Of a stretch of 64,000 nt of DNA, positions 51,952 through 60,076 are shown piece by piece. Position 1 is the first letter of the stretch, and every line of letters starts with the position of its first letter. Origin of the DNA: Pseudovibrio sp. Alg231-02 (lineage in GTDB: Bacteria; Pseudomonadota; Alphaproteobacteria; Rhizobiales; Stappiaceae). Under the pieces are notes generated by a model. The model worked only from the letters and a program-made list of their open reading frames with translations, had not been told where the DNA came from and did no database searches. Both the position numbers and the translations under genes were made by a program. The stretch lies in assembly GCF_900143565.1 (NCBI RefSeq), contig NZ_FREX01000008.1, positions 225,762 through 289,761 on the forward strand, written 5' to 3'.

Positions 51952-54345
51952 ATGCCACTTTCAGAACAAGAACGTATTGCCGAGCACAAACAAAGTGTGC
52001 GGATGGTGAACCTTTGGCGGGCGCTGCAGCCGCTCAAGTCAACGGTTTCCTTTATGAATACGGGAGCTCATCCAGATGATGAGATTTCTGAGATGCTGGC
52101 AGCGATCGGTCTTCGAGATGGCATTGCCTTGTCTTATGCCTGCGCCAACCGCGGTGAGGGCGGGCAAAATGATATTGGCACCGAGGCGACCGAGAACCTT
52201 GGTGTATTGCGCACCGCTGAAATGGAAAAAGCCTGTGATGTGCTGAACATGCGCATGTACTGGCTTTCGGAAAATGCTGAGGACAGCGTTTTTGACTTCG
52301 GGTTTTCAAAAAGTGGTGTTGAGACGCTTGGCAAGTGGGGGCATCAACGGACGCTGAAACGGTTTGTTGAAATCATCCGGCAAGAGCGGCCAGACATCAT
52401 CAGCCCGACTTTCCTGAATATTCCCGGCCAGCATGGTCACCACCGCGCCATGACACAGGCTGCGTTTGAGGTGATGAAAGCGGCGGCTGATCCAGAGTTT
52501 CCTGATGTTGATCTGCCGTGCTGGACCGTCAAGAAGCTCTACCTGCCAGCATGGTCCGGGGCTGGCGGGGCGTATGATGATGAAGTTCCACCACCACCTG
52601 CGACGCTGGAGTTTGATGGCTACGGTGAAGAGGAAGTCACCGGCTGGAGCTGGGCACAGATTGGGGAACAGTCTCGTGCGTTCCATAAAACACAAGGTAT
52701 GGGGCGCTGGCAGGCTTACGACAAAAGCAACGTGTGGCCGCTGCATCTGGCGGAGAGCACGGTTGGAACAGAAGAGCTGTCTTTATCCGACAATCTTCCG
52801 AAAGACCTTTCCGAGCTTGCTGCGTTTGCAGGAGCTCCGACGCTTTCAGCGTTGCTGGATAAAGCACATGATCATTGTCTGGATGCGATTGAGGCCTTCC
52901 CGAACCGTGCGATGATTGGGGCGGCTGCGGCGCAGGCGCTGAAATTGTTGCGCAAAGCGATGGGTGAGTGCCCTGAGGCCGCCCGTGATGAAGTTCTGCA
53001 CCGTTTGGAGCGCAAGGAGTTGCAGCTTGCAAAGGTGCTTGAGCTAGCAGAGGGCATTGTTGCCTCAGTGCGGTTGTCTCAAGACCAGCTGAAGCGTGGT
53101 GAGAGCGTCGAGGTTGCGTTTGAGTGTAACCGTGAAGCCGTAAGCTTTGAGCTGGATCTGCCGAAGGGCTGGGTGCAGCAAGACGGCTGCGTCCAAGTTG
53201 GATCTGAAGCAGACACCAGTGATCCGTATCCTGCTGTTTATTGTCCAGATGCGGTTCAGGCGCCCTGTGCAAAGCTTCAGTTTACTTCTCACGGTGTGGC
53301 GGTTGAAACGCGGCTGCTGTTTGAGGTGGAGCCGATTGTGCTTCCTTCTCATGTGGTCACATTGGATGACACGGGTTTCGTGCTCAACAACACGCTGGAA
53401 AACCGGTCCTTGAGCATTCCGGTGGGTGGGAATGCCGAGAGTTTGAGTCTTGATGTGCCTGAAGGATGGACGGCACAGTTTGATGATGGTGTTTTCCAGA
53501 TTGCTCTGCCGGATGATGTTGCCAATGGGATTTATGAGTTGCCGATCCTGCAGGGGGGCGAGCAGGCTTACACCGTTCATGTTGTGTCTTATCCGCATGT
53601 GAGCCAGCGTGTTCGGGTTACTCCGGCGACGGTTCGGATCTGTGTTGTCGAGGCGCGTCTTGATGCAAAGCGTGTTGGTTATGTCGGGAGCGGTAATGAC
53701 CGTGTTGCCAAATGGCTTGGTGACATTGGCGTTGAACTGGTTGATTTGCCCGTTGGTGAGTTGAGTGCCAAGCGGCTGCAAGGGCTGGATTGCCTTGTTG
53801 TTGGTATCTTCGCATTTCGTAACCGACAGGACCTGCATGATGTGATTGAGGATATTCATGCGTGGGTGAAAGCAGGCGGGCGCCTGATTACACTCTATCA
53901 CCGTCCATGGGATCGTTGGGATGCAGAAAAGCTTCCGCTTCAGCCGCTTGAGATTGGATCACCGAGCCTGCGTTGGCGGGTGACGGATGAAGATGCCGAG
54001 GTGCGCTATCTGAACCCGCAGCATGCCTTGCTCAACCAGCCTAATGAGATTGGCAAGAGCGATTGGGCGAACTGGCACAAGGAGCGCGGGCTCTACTTTG
54101 CGAAGAGCTGGAATGCTGCCTATGAACCGCTGCTGGAGATGGCGGACCCTGATGAAGCGCCTCACCAAGGCATTTTGCTTGCGGGTGACTTTGGGCAGGG
54201 GCAACACATTCACACCTCGCTTATCCTACATCACCAGATGGAAAAGCTGGTGCCGGGGGCTTTTCGCCTGATGGCCAATCTCGTCTCGAGTGGAGCTGAA
54301 GAGGCGAGTGTCTCTCAAAGCGCTGAGGCCTTTGAGGCCAGCTAG
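51952..54345 (+). CDS. Large PIG-L deacetylase with C-terminal GATase-like domain
   Basis: A 797-residue protein in three parts. Residues about 25-260 form a PIG-L/LmbE zinc deacetylase (GAHPDDE at 38-44, second zinc site HGHH at 161-164). Residues about 350-540 are beta-rich segments like adhesion or stalk domains. Residues about 560-790 contain a Rossmann-like domain (GLDCLVVGIFAF, WVKAGGRLITLYHRPWD) resembling ThuA/glutamine-amidotransferase-like folds. There is no signal peptide. Most PIG-L enzymes are 220-300 residues. Context suggests removal of an acyl or acetyl group from an imported amino-sugar conjugate (inference). It is co-transcribed with rok. Confidence 0.85.
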   Translation: MPLSEQERIAEHKQSVRMVNLWRALQPLKSTVSFMNTGAHPDDEISEMLAAIGLRDGIALSYACANRGEGGQNDIGTEATENLGVLRTAEMEKACDVLNMRMYWLSENAEDSVFDFGFSKSGVETLGKWGHQRTLKRFVEIIRQERPDIISPTFLNIPGQHGHHRAMTQAAFEVMKAAADPEFPDVDLPCWTVKKLYLPAWSGAGGAYDDEVPPPPATLEFDGYGEEEVTGWSWAQIGEQSRAFHKTQGMGRWQAYDKSNVWPLHLAESTVGTEELSLSDNLPKDLSELAAFAGAPTLSALLDKAHDHCLDAIEAFPNRAMIGAAAAQALKLLRKAMGECPEAARDEVLHRLERKELQLAKVLELAEGIVASVRLSQDQLKRGESVEVAFECNREAVSFELDLPKGWVQQDGCVQVGSEADTSDPYPAVYCPDAVQAPCAKLQFTSHGVAVETRLLFEVEPIVLPSHVVTLDDTGFVLNNTLENRSLSIPVGGNAESLSLDVPEGWTAQFDDGVFQIALPDDVANGIYELPILQGGEQAYTVHVVSYPHVSQRVRVTPATVRICVVEARLDAKRVGYVGSGNDRVAKWLGDIGVELVDLPVGELSAKRLQGLDCLVVGIFAFRNRQDLHDVIEDIHAWVKAGGRLITLYHRPWDRWDAEKLPLQPLEIGSPSLRWRVTDEDAEVRYLNPQHALLNQPNEIGKSDWANWHKERGLYFAKSWNAAYEPLLEMADPDEAPHQGILLAGDFGQGQHIHTSLILHHQMEKLVPGAFRLMANLVSSGAEEASVSQSAEAFEAS

Positions 54346-54356
54346 TTGATCTGATT

Positions 54357-54387
54357 GAGGCGCTGCAAAACAGCGCCTCTTTTCTTA
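54357..54387. terminator. Rho-independent terminator
   Basis: GAGGCGCTG and CAGCGCCTC form a perfect 9-bp stem with a CAAAA loop, followed by TTTTCTT. It lies 11 bases after the PIG-L stop and 11 bases past the end of the convergent ABC gene, so it probably serves both. Confidence 0.88.
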
Positions 54388-54397
54388 CGAGCGGTTA

Positions 54398-55528
54398 CTA
54401 GTCCAGTGTCCGCTTGAACCTCTTGAGGGCCAGCATCAGGAGCAGGCCGACGAACAGGAAGAGGGTGTAAACGCTTGCAGATACCTCGCTCCATTCCGCG
54501 CCTTTCAGCAAGATCGCGCGAACAACGCGCAGGAAATGAGTGAGCGGGAAGATCTCGCCCAGTGTTTGCGCCCATTCCGGCATGCCCGCGTAGGGGAACA
54601 TGAAGCCGGAGAGCAGTAGGGATGGCAGGAAGAAGAAGAACGTCATCTGCATGGCCTGCATTTGCGTGCGGGCGACTGTTGAAATGAAGTAACCCAGCAG
54701 AACCAATGTCAGCACAAAAACCAGTATAGCGCCGATGAGTAGCAGCAGCCCGCCTTCAAACGGGATGTTGAAGAGCAGGCGGCCTGCACTCAACACTACG
54801 GCGACCTGAACCGCCCCCACGCCCAGATAGGGCAGGACTTTGCCACACATGATCTCAAAAGGAGATGCGGGCATGGCCAGAAGGTTTTCCATGGTGCCGC
54901 GTTCTGTTTCTCTCGTCAGGGCGATGCTTGTCATCATCACCAGCGTCAGCTGAAGAATGACGCCCAGCAGGCCGGGGACGATGTTGTACTGGGTGATGCC
55001 TTCCGGATTGTATTTGCGATGAATGATGGTGCTGGACTTCAAAAGATCCTGCTTCAGACTAGGATTCTTCTGTTTGATGGATGCAACGGCTTTTTCGATG
55101 ATTGCCGGGGCAGAGGCGACCGCAGCGCCGGACGCTGCCGGGTCTGTGGCGTCTGCTTCAATCAGTGCGTTGGGCGTTCCTGCTTCTGCCTGCTTGGCGA
55201 AATCGCTCGGGAACGTCACCACAAACGTGACTTTGCCGCGCCGGAGCAGGCTGCGGGCTTCTGACGGTGAGACATTCACATCAGTGAACTTGAAGTACTG
55301 AGAGTTTTCAAGGGCTGTGACGGCAGCGCGAGAGTATGGATCATTTGCCATTGAGACCAGAGCCGTGGGGAGGCCGCGCGGGTCATTGTTGATGGCGTAG
55401 CCAAACAGCACGAGCTGAAGCAGGGGAATGCCGAGCATCATGGCAAAGGTGATACGGTCGCGGCGCATCTGGATGAACTCTTTGATGAGCATGGCAAAGA
55501 GCCGCTGAAGGGAGAATACTCTGCTCAT
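54398..55528 (-). CDS. ABC-2 type efflux permease (YbhS/YbhR-like)
   Basis: A 376-residue ABC-2 transporter permease. One N-terminal helix (ITFAMMLGIPLLQLVLFGYAI) is followed by a large extracytoplasmic domain (about 45-175) and five C-terminal helices, including LLLSGFMFPYAGMPEWAQTLGEIFPLTHF. It exports a hydrophobic or cationic compound together with the ATPase and membrane-fusion protein upstream. Unlike E. coli ybhSR, only one permease gene is present, so it likely works as a homodimer. Overlap with the ATPase gene is four bases. Confidence 0.9.
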   Translation of the reverse strand: MSRVFSLQRLFAMLIKEFIQMRRDRITFAMMLGIPLLQLVLFGYAINNDPRGLPTALVSMANDPYSRAAVTALENSQYFKFTDVNVSPSEARSLLRRGKVTFVVTFPSDFAKQAEAGTPNALIEADATDPAASGAAVASAPAIIEKAVASIKQKNPSLKQDLLKSSTIIHRKYNPEGITQYNIVPGLLGVILQLTLVMMTSIALTRETERGTMENLLAMPASPFEIMCGKVLPYLGVGAVQVAVVLSAGRLLFNIPFEGGLLLLIGAILVFVLTLVLLGYFISTVARTQMQAMQMTFFFFLPSLLLSGFMFPYAGMPEWAQTLGEIFPLTHFLRVVRAILLKGAEWSEVSASVYTLFLFVGLLLMLALKRFKRTLD

Positions 55529-56442
55529 TGCATGTTGTCCGTGCTGTCACTCATGAACTTGATGAAGACATCCTCCAGATTGGTTTCTGATTGTTCGATC
55601 TGGATGTCTTCGTGTTGCTCCAGTGGTTTGAGCGCGCGTTTCAATGCCTGAAGGTCTGTTCCTGTCACGTGCAATGAGTTGCCGAACGGTGCGACCTGCT
55701 GCACGCCTTTGTTTTTCTGAAGCCTAGGAATGAAACGTTCAAGGTTGGGGCCGGTGAGTGTGTATGTGTACAGTCCTGCATCTGCGATGACATCATGCAG
55801 GGAGCCGTCGGCTAAAAGTTCGCCATATGAGATGTAGGTGATGCGATGGCAGCGCTCGGCCTCGTCCATGTAGTGGGTGGAGACAAGAACAGTCATGCCA
55901 TCAGCTGCAAGGCGGTGGATCTCCTCCCAAAAATCGCGACGGGCCTTTGGGTCTACACCTGCGGTGGGTTCATCCAACAGCAGGAGCTTCGGTTTGTGCA
56001 TTGTACAGGCCGCCAGAGCGAGGCGCTGTTTCCATCCGCCAGAGAGTTCGCCTGCCAACTGGTTGCGGCGGGAGAGCAGGCCGAGCTTTTCCAGTGTTGC
56101 GGTTGTGTGCTGCTTCACTGGTTTGAGGTTGTAAAGCCGCGCGACAAAGCTCAGGTTTTCCTCGATGGTCAGATCTTCGTAGAACGAGAACTTCTGCGTC
56201 ATGTAGCCGACCTGGCTTTTGATCAGCAGACGGTCCTTGATCAGATCGTACCCAAGCACCTGTCCGTTGCCTTCGTCTGGCTTCAGGAGCCCACACATCA
56301 TCCGGATGCTGGTGGTTTTGCCCGAGCCATTGGGACCAAGGAAGCCGACAATCTCACCCGGTTTGACTTTGAGCGAGACATTGTTGACGACCAGCTTGTC
56401 GCCAAAGCGTTTGGTCAGGCCTTTGACTTCAATTGCGTTCAT
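55525..56442 (-). CDS. ABC efflux ATPase (YbhF/CcmA-like, single domain)
   Basis: A 305-residue ATPase. Walker A is GPNGSGKTT, signature LSGGWKQRLALA, Walker B LLLLDEPTAGVDP, H-loop STHYMDEAERC, and a C-terminal extension of about 85 residues follows. E. coli YbhF carries two such domains; here there is one. It is between the fusion-protein and permease genes with four-base overlaps on both sides. Confidence 0.93.
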   Translation of the reverse strand: MNAIEVKGLTKRFGDKLVVNNVSLKVKPGEIVGFLGPNGSGKTTSIRMMCGLLKPDEGNGQVLGYDLIKDRLLIKSQVGYMTQKFSFYEDLTIEENLSFVARLYNLKPVKQHTTATLEKLGLLSRRNQLAGELSGGWKQRLALAACTMHKPKLLLLDEPTAGVDPKARRDFWEEIHRLAADGMTVLVSTHYMDEAERCHRITYISYGELLADGSLHDVIADAGLYTYTLTGPNLERFIPRLQKNKGVQQVAPFGNSLHVTGTDLQALKRALKPLEQHEDIQIEQSETNLEDVFIKFMSDSTDNMQ

Positions 56443-57389
56443 TGCAAGCTGTCCAGATCAACGTCAAAAATCTGACCGGGTCTCAACGGAGAATGCTTCG
56501 TGATTGGCTTTGCCTGCACCTCATAAACCAGCTTCTCGCGTGTCTCTAAAGAGTAGATGACTGGTGGGGTGAATTCCGGGCCTTCTGCAATGTGGGTGAT
56601 CTGCAAGGCTTGCAGGGTGGCGCAGCCGGAGCATCTGGCGTTGAACCGGGTACCAACTTCCAGCTGTGCGTATTGCTCTTCGGGCACGAAGAAATGAAGC
56701 TTGATGGAATTGACGGGCAAAAGGCTGGCAACCGGCGCTGTTGGGCCTGCCATTTCACCAGAGTGTAGGAACACGTCTGTGACCTTGGCATCTTCCGGAG
56801 CGTAGATCTTCCGCTTCTCCAGCAACCACTCGGCCAGATCAACTTTTGCCTTTGCCATCTCATATTGACTCTCGGCGGCAGCGATCTGATCTTCACGTGC
56901 TGGCAGCTTGGCAACGGAGAGCTGGGCTTGCAGCTCTGTTATGCGGGCTTGCGCAACGAGCAGGGCGGTCTCTGCTTCATCAAACTGTGCTTGAGAGATG
57001 ACTTTACGCCCGAGAAGGCCCTGATATCTGTCGTAGACGTTTTGCGAATGTTTGGCCTGTGCCTGTGCTGAGCGCAGGGTGGCGTTTAAAACGTCGATCT
57101 CCTCAGGGCGCTTGCCAAGCTTAAGGTCATTGAGTGAGGCGAGTGTCTGTTGCAGTTGAGCCTTGGCTTCAGCCAGCTTCATGTTGGCATCGGAGGATTC
57201 CAATATGGCTATGAGCTGGCCTTTCTTGACCCGTTCTCCTTCTTCGACCTGTACATCAGTAATTTCGGAGAGTTCCACTGGCGCCAGCTTGAGGTACTCG
57301 CCTTCAACATAACCAGCGGTCAGGTTTGGTTCCGGCGCGCAAAAGGCAAGCCAGCTTGCCACAACAGGAAGGGCACAGACATTAAGCAT
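56439..57389 (-). CDS. HlyD-family membrane-fusion/adaptor protein (YbhG-like)
   Basis: A 316-residue periplasmic adaptor. A signal or anchor stretch comes first (MLNVCALPVVASWLAFC), then a lipoyl-type half-motif (VSEGERVKKGQLIAILESSD-like, about residues 35-65), a long alpha hairpin (about 70-180), a second lipoyl half and a beta-barrel. A cysteine near residue 17 might be lipidated, but the lipobox is not canonical. It links the ABC-2 pump to an outer-membrane channel. It overlaps the end of the tetR gene by eight bases. Confidence 0.88.
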   Translation of the reverse strand: MLNVCALPVVASWLAFCAPEPNLTAGYVEGEYLKLAPVELSEITDVQVEEGERVKKGQLIAILESSDANMKLAEAKAQLQQTLASLNDLKLGKRPEEIDVLNATLRSAQAQAKHSQNVYDRYQGLLGRKVISQAQFDEAETALLVAQARITELQAQLSVAKLPAREDQIAAAESQYEMAKAKVDLAEWLLEKRKIYAPEDAKVTDVFLHSGEMAGPTAPVASLLPVNSIKLHFFVPEEQYAQLEVGTRFNARCSGCATLQALQITHIAEGPEFTPPVIYSLETREKLVYEVQAKPITKHSPLRPGQIFDVDLDSLQ

Positions 57390-58089
57390 GGTTCGAGCCT
57401 TTCGACAGCTCATCCAGCAAGGCGTTGATTGAGCGGTGGAGGATAGATTTGATCTGTGCCAGCTCATCCGGGCCGACGGCTTGCCAGCCCATGCGCTTAA
57501 GCACCAGCGGACGGGCCAGACGGATGTAAAGCAGCTGGCCGATCATGGCGAAGATTGCGAGCTTCAGTTCATCAGAAGCGACATGCTGGCCAGTTGCGCG
57601 GCTGAAGAGCACGGTGACACGGTCCATCAGCGGCTCAAAGATCAAGTGGTAAAGCGTGTCCACTTCCTCTGGTGAGTGCAACACCTCCTTGAGCATAAAG
57701 CCAATTACCAGTTCAGCGCGCTTGTTTGTTTGGGTGAAGGTGATCATGCGGTCGATCATCTCCAGAATCTTAGTGCGCGCCTCTTCAGGTGACAGATGCT
57801 CGATGTCAGAGAGCTTTCGGTTCAGCACAACAGACATCACATCGCCAATCGACATGGCAATGAAGTTGATGCATGCCCGCTTCAACCCGGCCTTGCCATC
57901 GAAGTGATAGGCAATGGAAGCAATGTTGGCCTTTGCTGTTTGCGCGATAGAGCGCGTGGACGTGCCGGCATATCCCTCACGACCGAAGTGGTAGAGAGCA
58001 GATTCAATAAGGTCGCGTTTTGTTTTGGCCGATGGGGTGTCAGATGCCAGAACTTCACGCAGTTCATTTGGGGTGGGGGAGTTAGTCAT
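57382..58089 (-). CDS. CecR-like TetR-family repressor of the efflux operon
   Basis: A 235-residue TetR protein. The helix-turn-helix region is RDLIESALYHFGREGYAGTSTRSIAQTAKANIASIAYHFDGKAGL (about 22-66). The C-terminal part with GDVMSVVLNRKLSDIEHLSPEEA resembles the CecR (YbiH) ligand domain. It is the first gene of the four-gene leftward operon, the same order as the E. coli cecR-ybhGFSR locus, which handles drug sensitivity. A perfect palindrome lies 20 bases before its start. Confidence 0.9.
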   Translation of the reverse strand: MTNSPTPNELREVLASDTPSAKTKRDLIESALYHFGREGYAGTSTRSIAQTAKANIASIAYHFDGKAGLKRACINFIAMSIGDVMSVVLNRKLSDIEHLSPEEARTKILEMIDRMITFTQTNKRAELVIGFMLKEVLHSPEEVDTLYHLIFEPLMDRVTVLFSRATGQHVASDELKLAIFAMIGQLLYIRLARPLVLKRMGWQAVGPDELAQIKSILHRSINALLDELSKGSNHA

Positions 58090-58108
58090 AACGACACCTA
58101 TTTTTTAA

Positions 58109-58124
58109 TCAATCGTTTGATTGA
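58109..58124. promoter_or_regulatory. TetR operator candidate
   Basis: TCAATCGTTTGATTGA has perfect 6-base arms around a 4-base centre and lies 20 bases upstream of the tetR start. Position and symmetry fit autoregulation of the efflux operon. Confidence 0.65.
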
Positions 58125-58300
58125 AAATCTACGCCTGTTTCAGAATTTTGTAAAGTGCGCATCCAGAAATTCGTATTGATGGGAAATTGGGGGTGAGATT
58201 GGGACTTTTGTAGTTTCTACACAGGGTATTTTCTATTTCCACAGCTACAGTTGCTACTTGCTCTTGAATTTCAGGTGGTTCGTGGTATCTACCCGCTCAT

Positions 58301-58390
58301 GGACACGTGGCCGAGTGGTCGAAGGCGCTCCCCTGCTAAGGGAGTAGGCCCGGAAGGGTCTCGAGGGTTCGAATCCCTCCGTGTCCGCCA
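58301..58390 (+). tRNA. tRNA-Ser (anticodon GCU)
   Basis: Acceptor arms GGACACG and CGTGTCC pair perfectly and CCA is encoded at the end. The anticodon loop CTGCTAA gives GCU, reading AGC and AGU. A long variable arm (GGCCCGGAAGGGTC region) and T-arm GGGTTCGAATCCC are both class II serine features. The gene appears intact and is followed at 58523 by integrase remains, consistent with use as a phage attachment site. Confidence 0.97.
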
Positions 58391-58522
58391 TCTTCCCTTT
58401 TTTGAAAATACGAATAGATACGCTTAATCAATGGATTGAAGCGTGTTGAGCAAAGTGATTTGACACTGGTGGACTGAGCTACTTAACAAATTACATAACA
58501 CTGCATGTAGGATGGGTAGAAT

Positions 58523-58777
58523 ATGGCTCATACGATCAGTCGTGGAATGTACTCTTTTGTGAAGCGTGTTCCCAAAAGATATGCGTCTGTCGATCCGCGT
58601 TCACGCATCCAGCTCTCCCTTAAAACCGAAAGCCCTGATGTGGCACAAAGGAAGTCTCTCATTATTGAGGAAAGGCTTGTTGCGTACTGGGAGGCTTTGC
58701 TCGCAGAGGATCATGAGGGGGCAAAGGCTCACTATGAGGCTGCAGTCAATTTTGCAGAAGTGCAGGGGTATACCTAA
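58523..58777 (+). pseudogene. Truncated phage integrase N-terminus
   Basis: 84 codons corresponding to the N-terminal arm-binding region of a tyrosine recombinase of the kind that opens with a DUF6538-like segment (ISRGMYSFVKRVPKRYASVD, LSLKTESPDVAQRKS). The catalytic domain is missing: the reading frame stops at 58775-58777 exactly where sequence of a different phage gene begins. An integrase next to a tRNA gene is the normal prophage arrangement, so this is the left end of a deleted prophage. Confidence 0.7.
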
Positions 58778-60050
58778 TTCCGAGCTGGTCACCAAGTTTA
58801 GCGATATCTGGAGCGATGACCATCGCGGCGACAGCATCGCCAGCACGCTTGTGATTTGTAAGAGCGTCAGCGCTCAGCATCATAGAACGGTGTATCCGCA
58901 TGGATATCCGACAGTGACATCTTTGGTTCGGGCTAAACGCGTTTTAGACCCTCGAACTGATGAGGTCGCCTTTAGCAGGAACCTTGCGCTTCACCGTCTT
59001 GATCTCTTGCTATCTCCCTATGGAGGAGCTTTGAAGCCTGAGCGGATTAATCTTGAGAGTTGGGCTAGTGCTGCTGCTGTCGCTGATGAGCAGGTCACCA
59101 ACTTCCAAGGGGATCAAGAGCCTCGATATCATGGTGGCTTCAGTGGCCGGGAGAACAATGACCCCACTGAGGTTGCAAGGCTGATTGATGAAGCGGGTGA
59201 ACTGCTGCTTTATGTTGACCCGCAAGGCAAGGTGGCGGTGCATGCCGGGGAGTGGGTAGAGCCTGACATTCACTTGAAAACAGCAGACATCAAGGAAGTG
59301 ACCTTCCTGTCAAACCGGAATCCAAACTCGAATGTGAAATCTGTTCGGGGCCTTTGGACCAATCCAGAGCTGAACTATACCGAGGATGATGCGGTCATCT
59401 GGGGTGATCCATATGTGGATGAGAACGACCCCAGGTCGCGAACCGTTGATAACGAATGCATCCAAAGCCACAACCATATGCGGCGCAAACAGAAGCTAAA
59501 ATACATTCGTGCAACAGCTCCGCGTGTGCGGATTGTGTGCGACTACTTTGCATCTGAGAACCTGCCGTTTCGACGCTTTATCAAGATCACAGAACCGCCT
59601 CATCTGGTGGATGCCAATCTGGAACTTATTGGAACTCCGATCTTGGATCTCAACAATTTTACCCACCAGTTCGAGGCAATCGTTGTTCCTAATAGCCTTT
59701 ACGATTTTGAACCTGAGGAGGAGGGCGAAAAGGGTGATCCTCCTCAACGCATTGGCTCCTCTGCATTGCCGATTGTCACCAGCTTTACGATTGCATTTGA
59801 GCAGCAGGGGCAAAGCTTGGTTGCTGAGGCGAGCTTCTCGCGTAACTCCGAGGCTCTCACCTATGAGCTGGAGTATATGAAAACCAGCGGCGGCGCTGCC
59901 AAGTACGCGCAAGCAAACGATGGTGAAGAAACCATCGAGACAGAAAGCTTGACTGCTGGTGTGGAATATCGGTTCCGCATGCGAACCCGTTCGGTCTTTG
60001 GGCAAAATAGCAGCTGGTCCAATCCGGTTGTGCTTCAGGCCTCTACCTAA
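58776..60050 (+). pseudogene. Phage tail-tip (host-specificity J-like) protein, C-terminal remnant
   Basis: A frame of about 424 codons without a proper start. It shows FSDIWSDDHRGDSIASTLVICKSV, then conserved tail-tip segments and a last about 90 residues forming a fibronectin-type III domain (SLTAGVEYRFRMRTRSVFG). It corresponds to the distal part of GpJ-like proteins that cap siphovirus tails. The upstream in-frame stretch to 58566 is only the shifted frame of the integrase fragment and is not part of this protein. Deletion removed everything between integrase and this point. Confidence 0.65.
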
Positions 60051-60076
60051 TCTCTTTTCAACACTTGGAGTTGGCT

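Noticed and set aside
58566..58775. N-terminal 70 codons of a frame running to 60050
   Set aside because: It is the integrase fragment read in the wrong frame; real similarity to tail protein starts after the joint.
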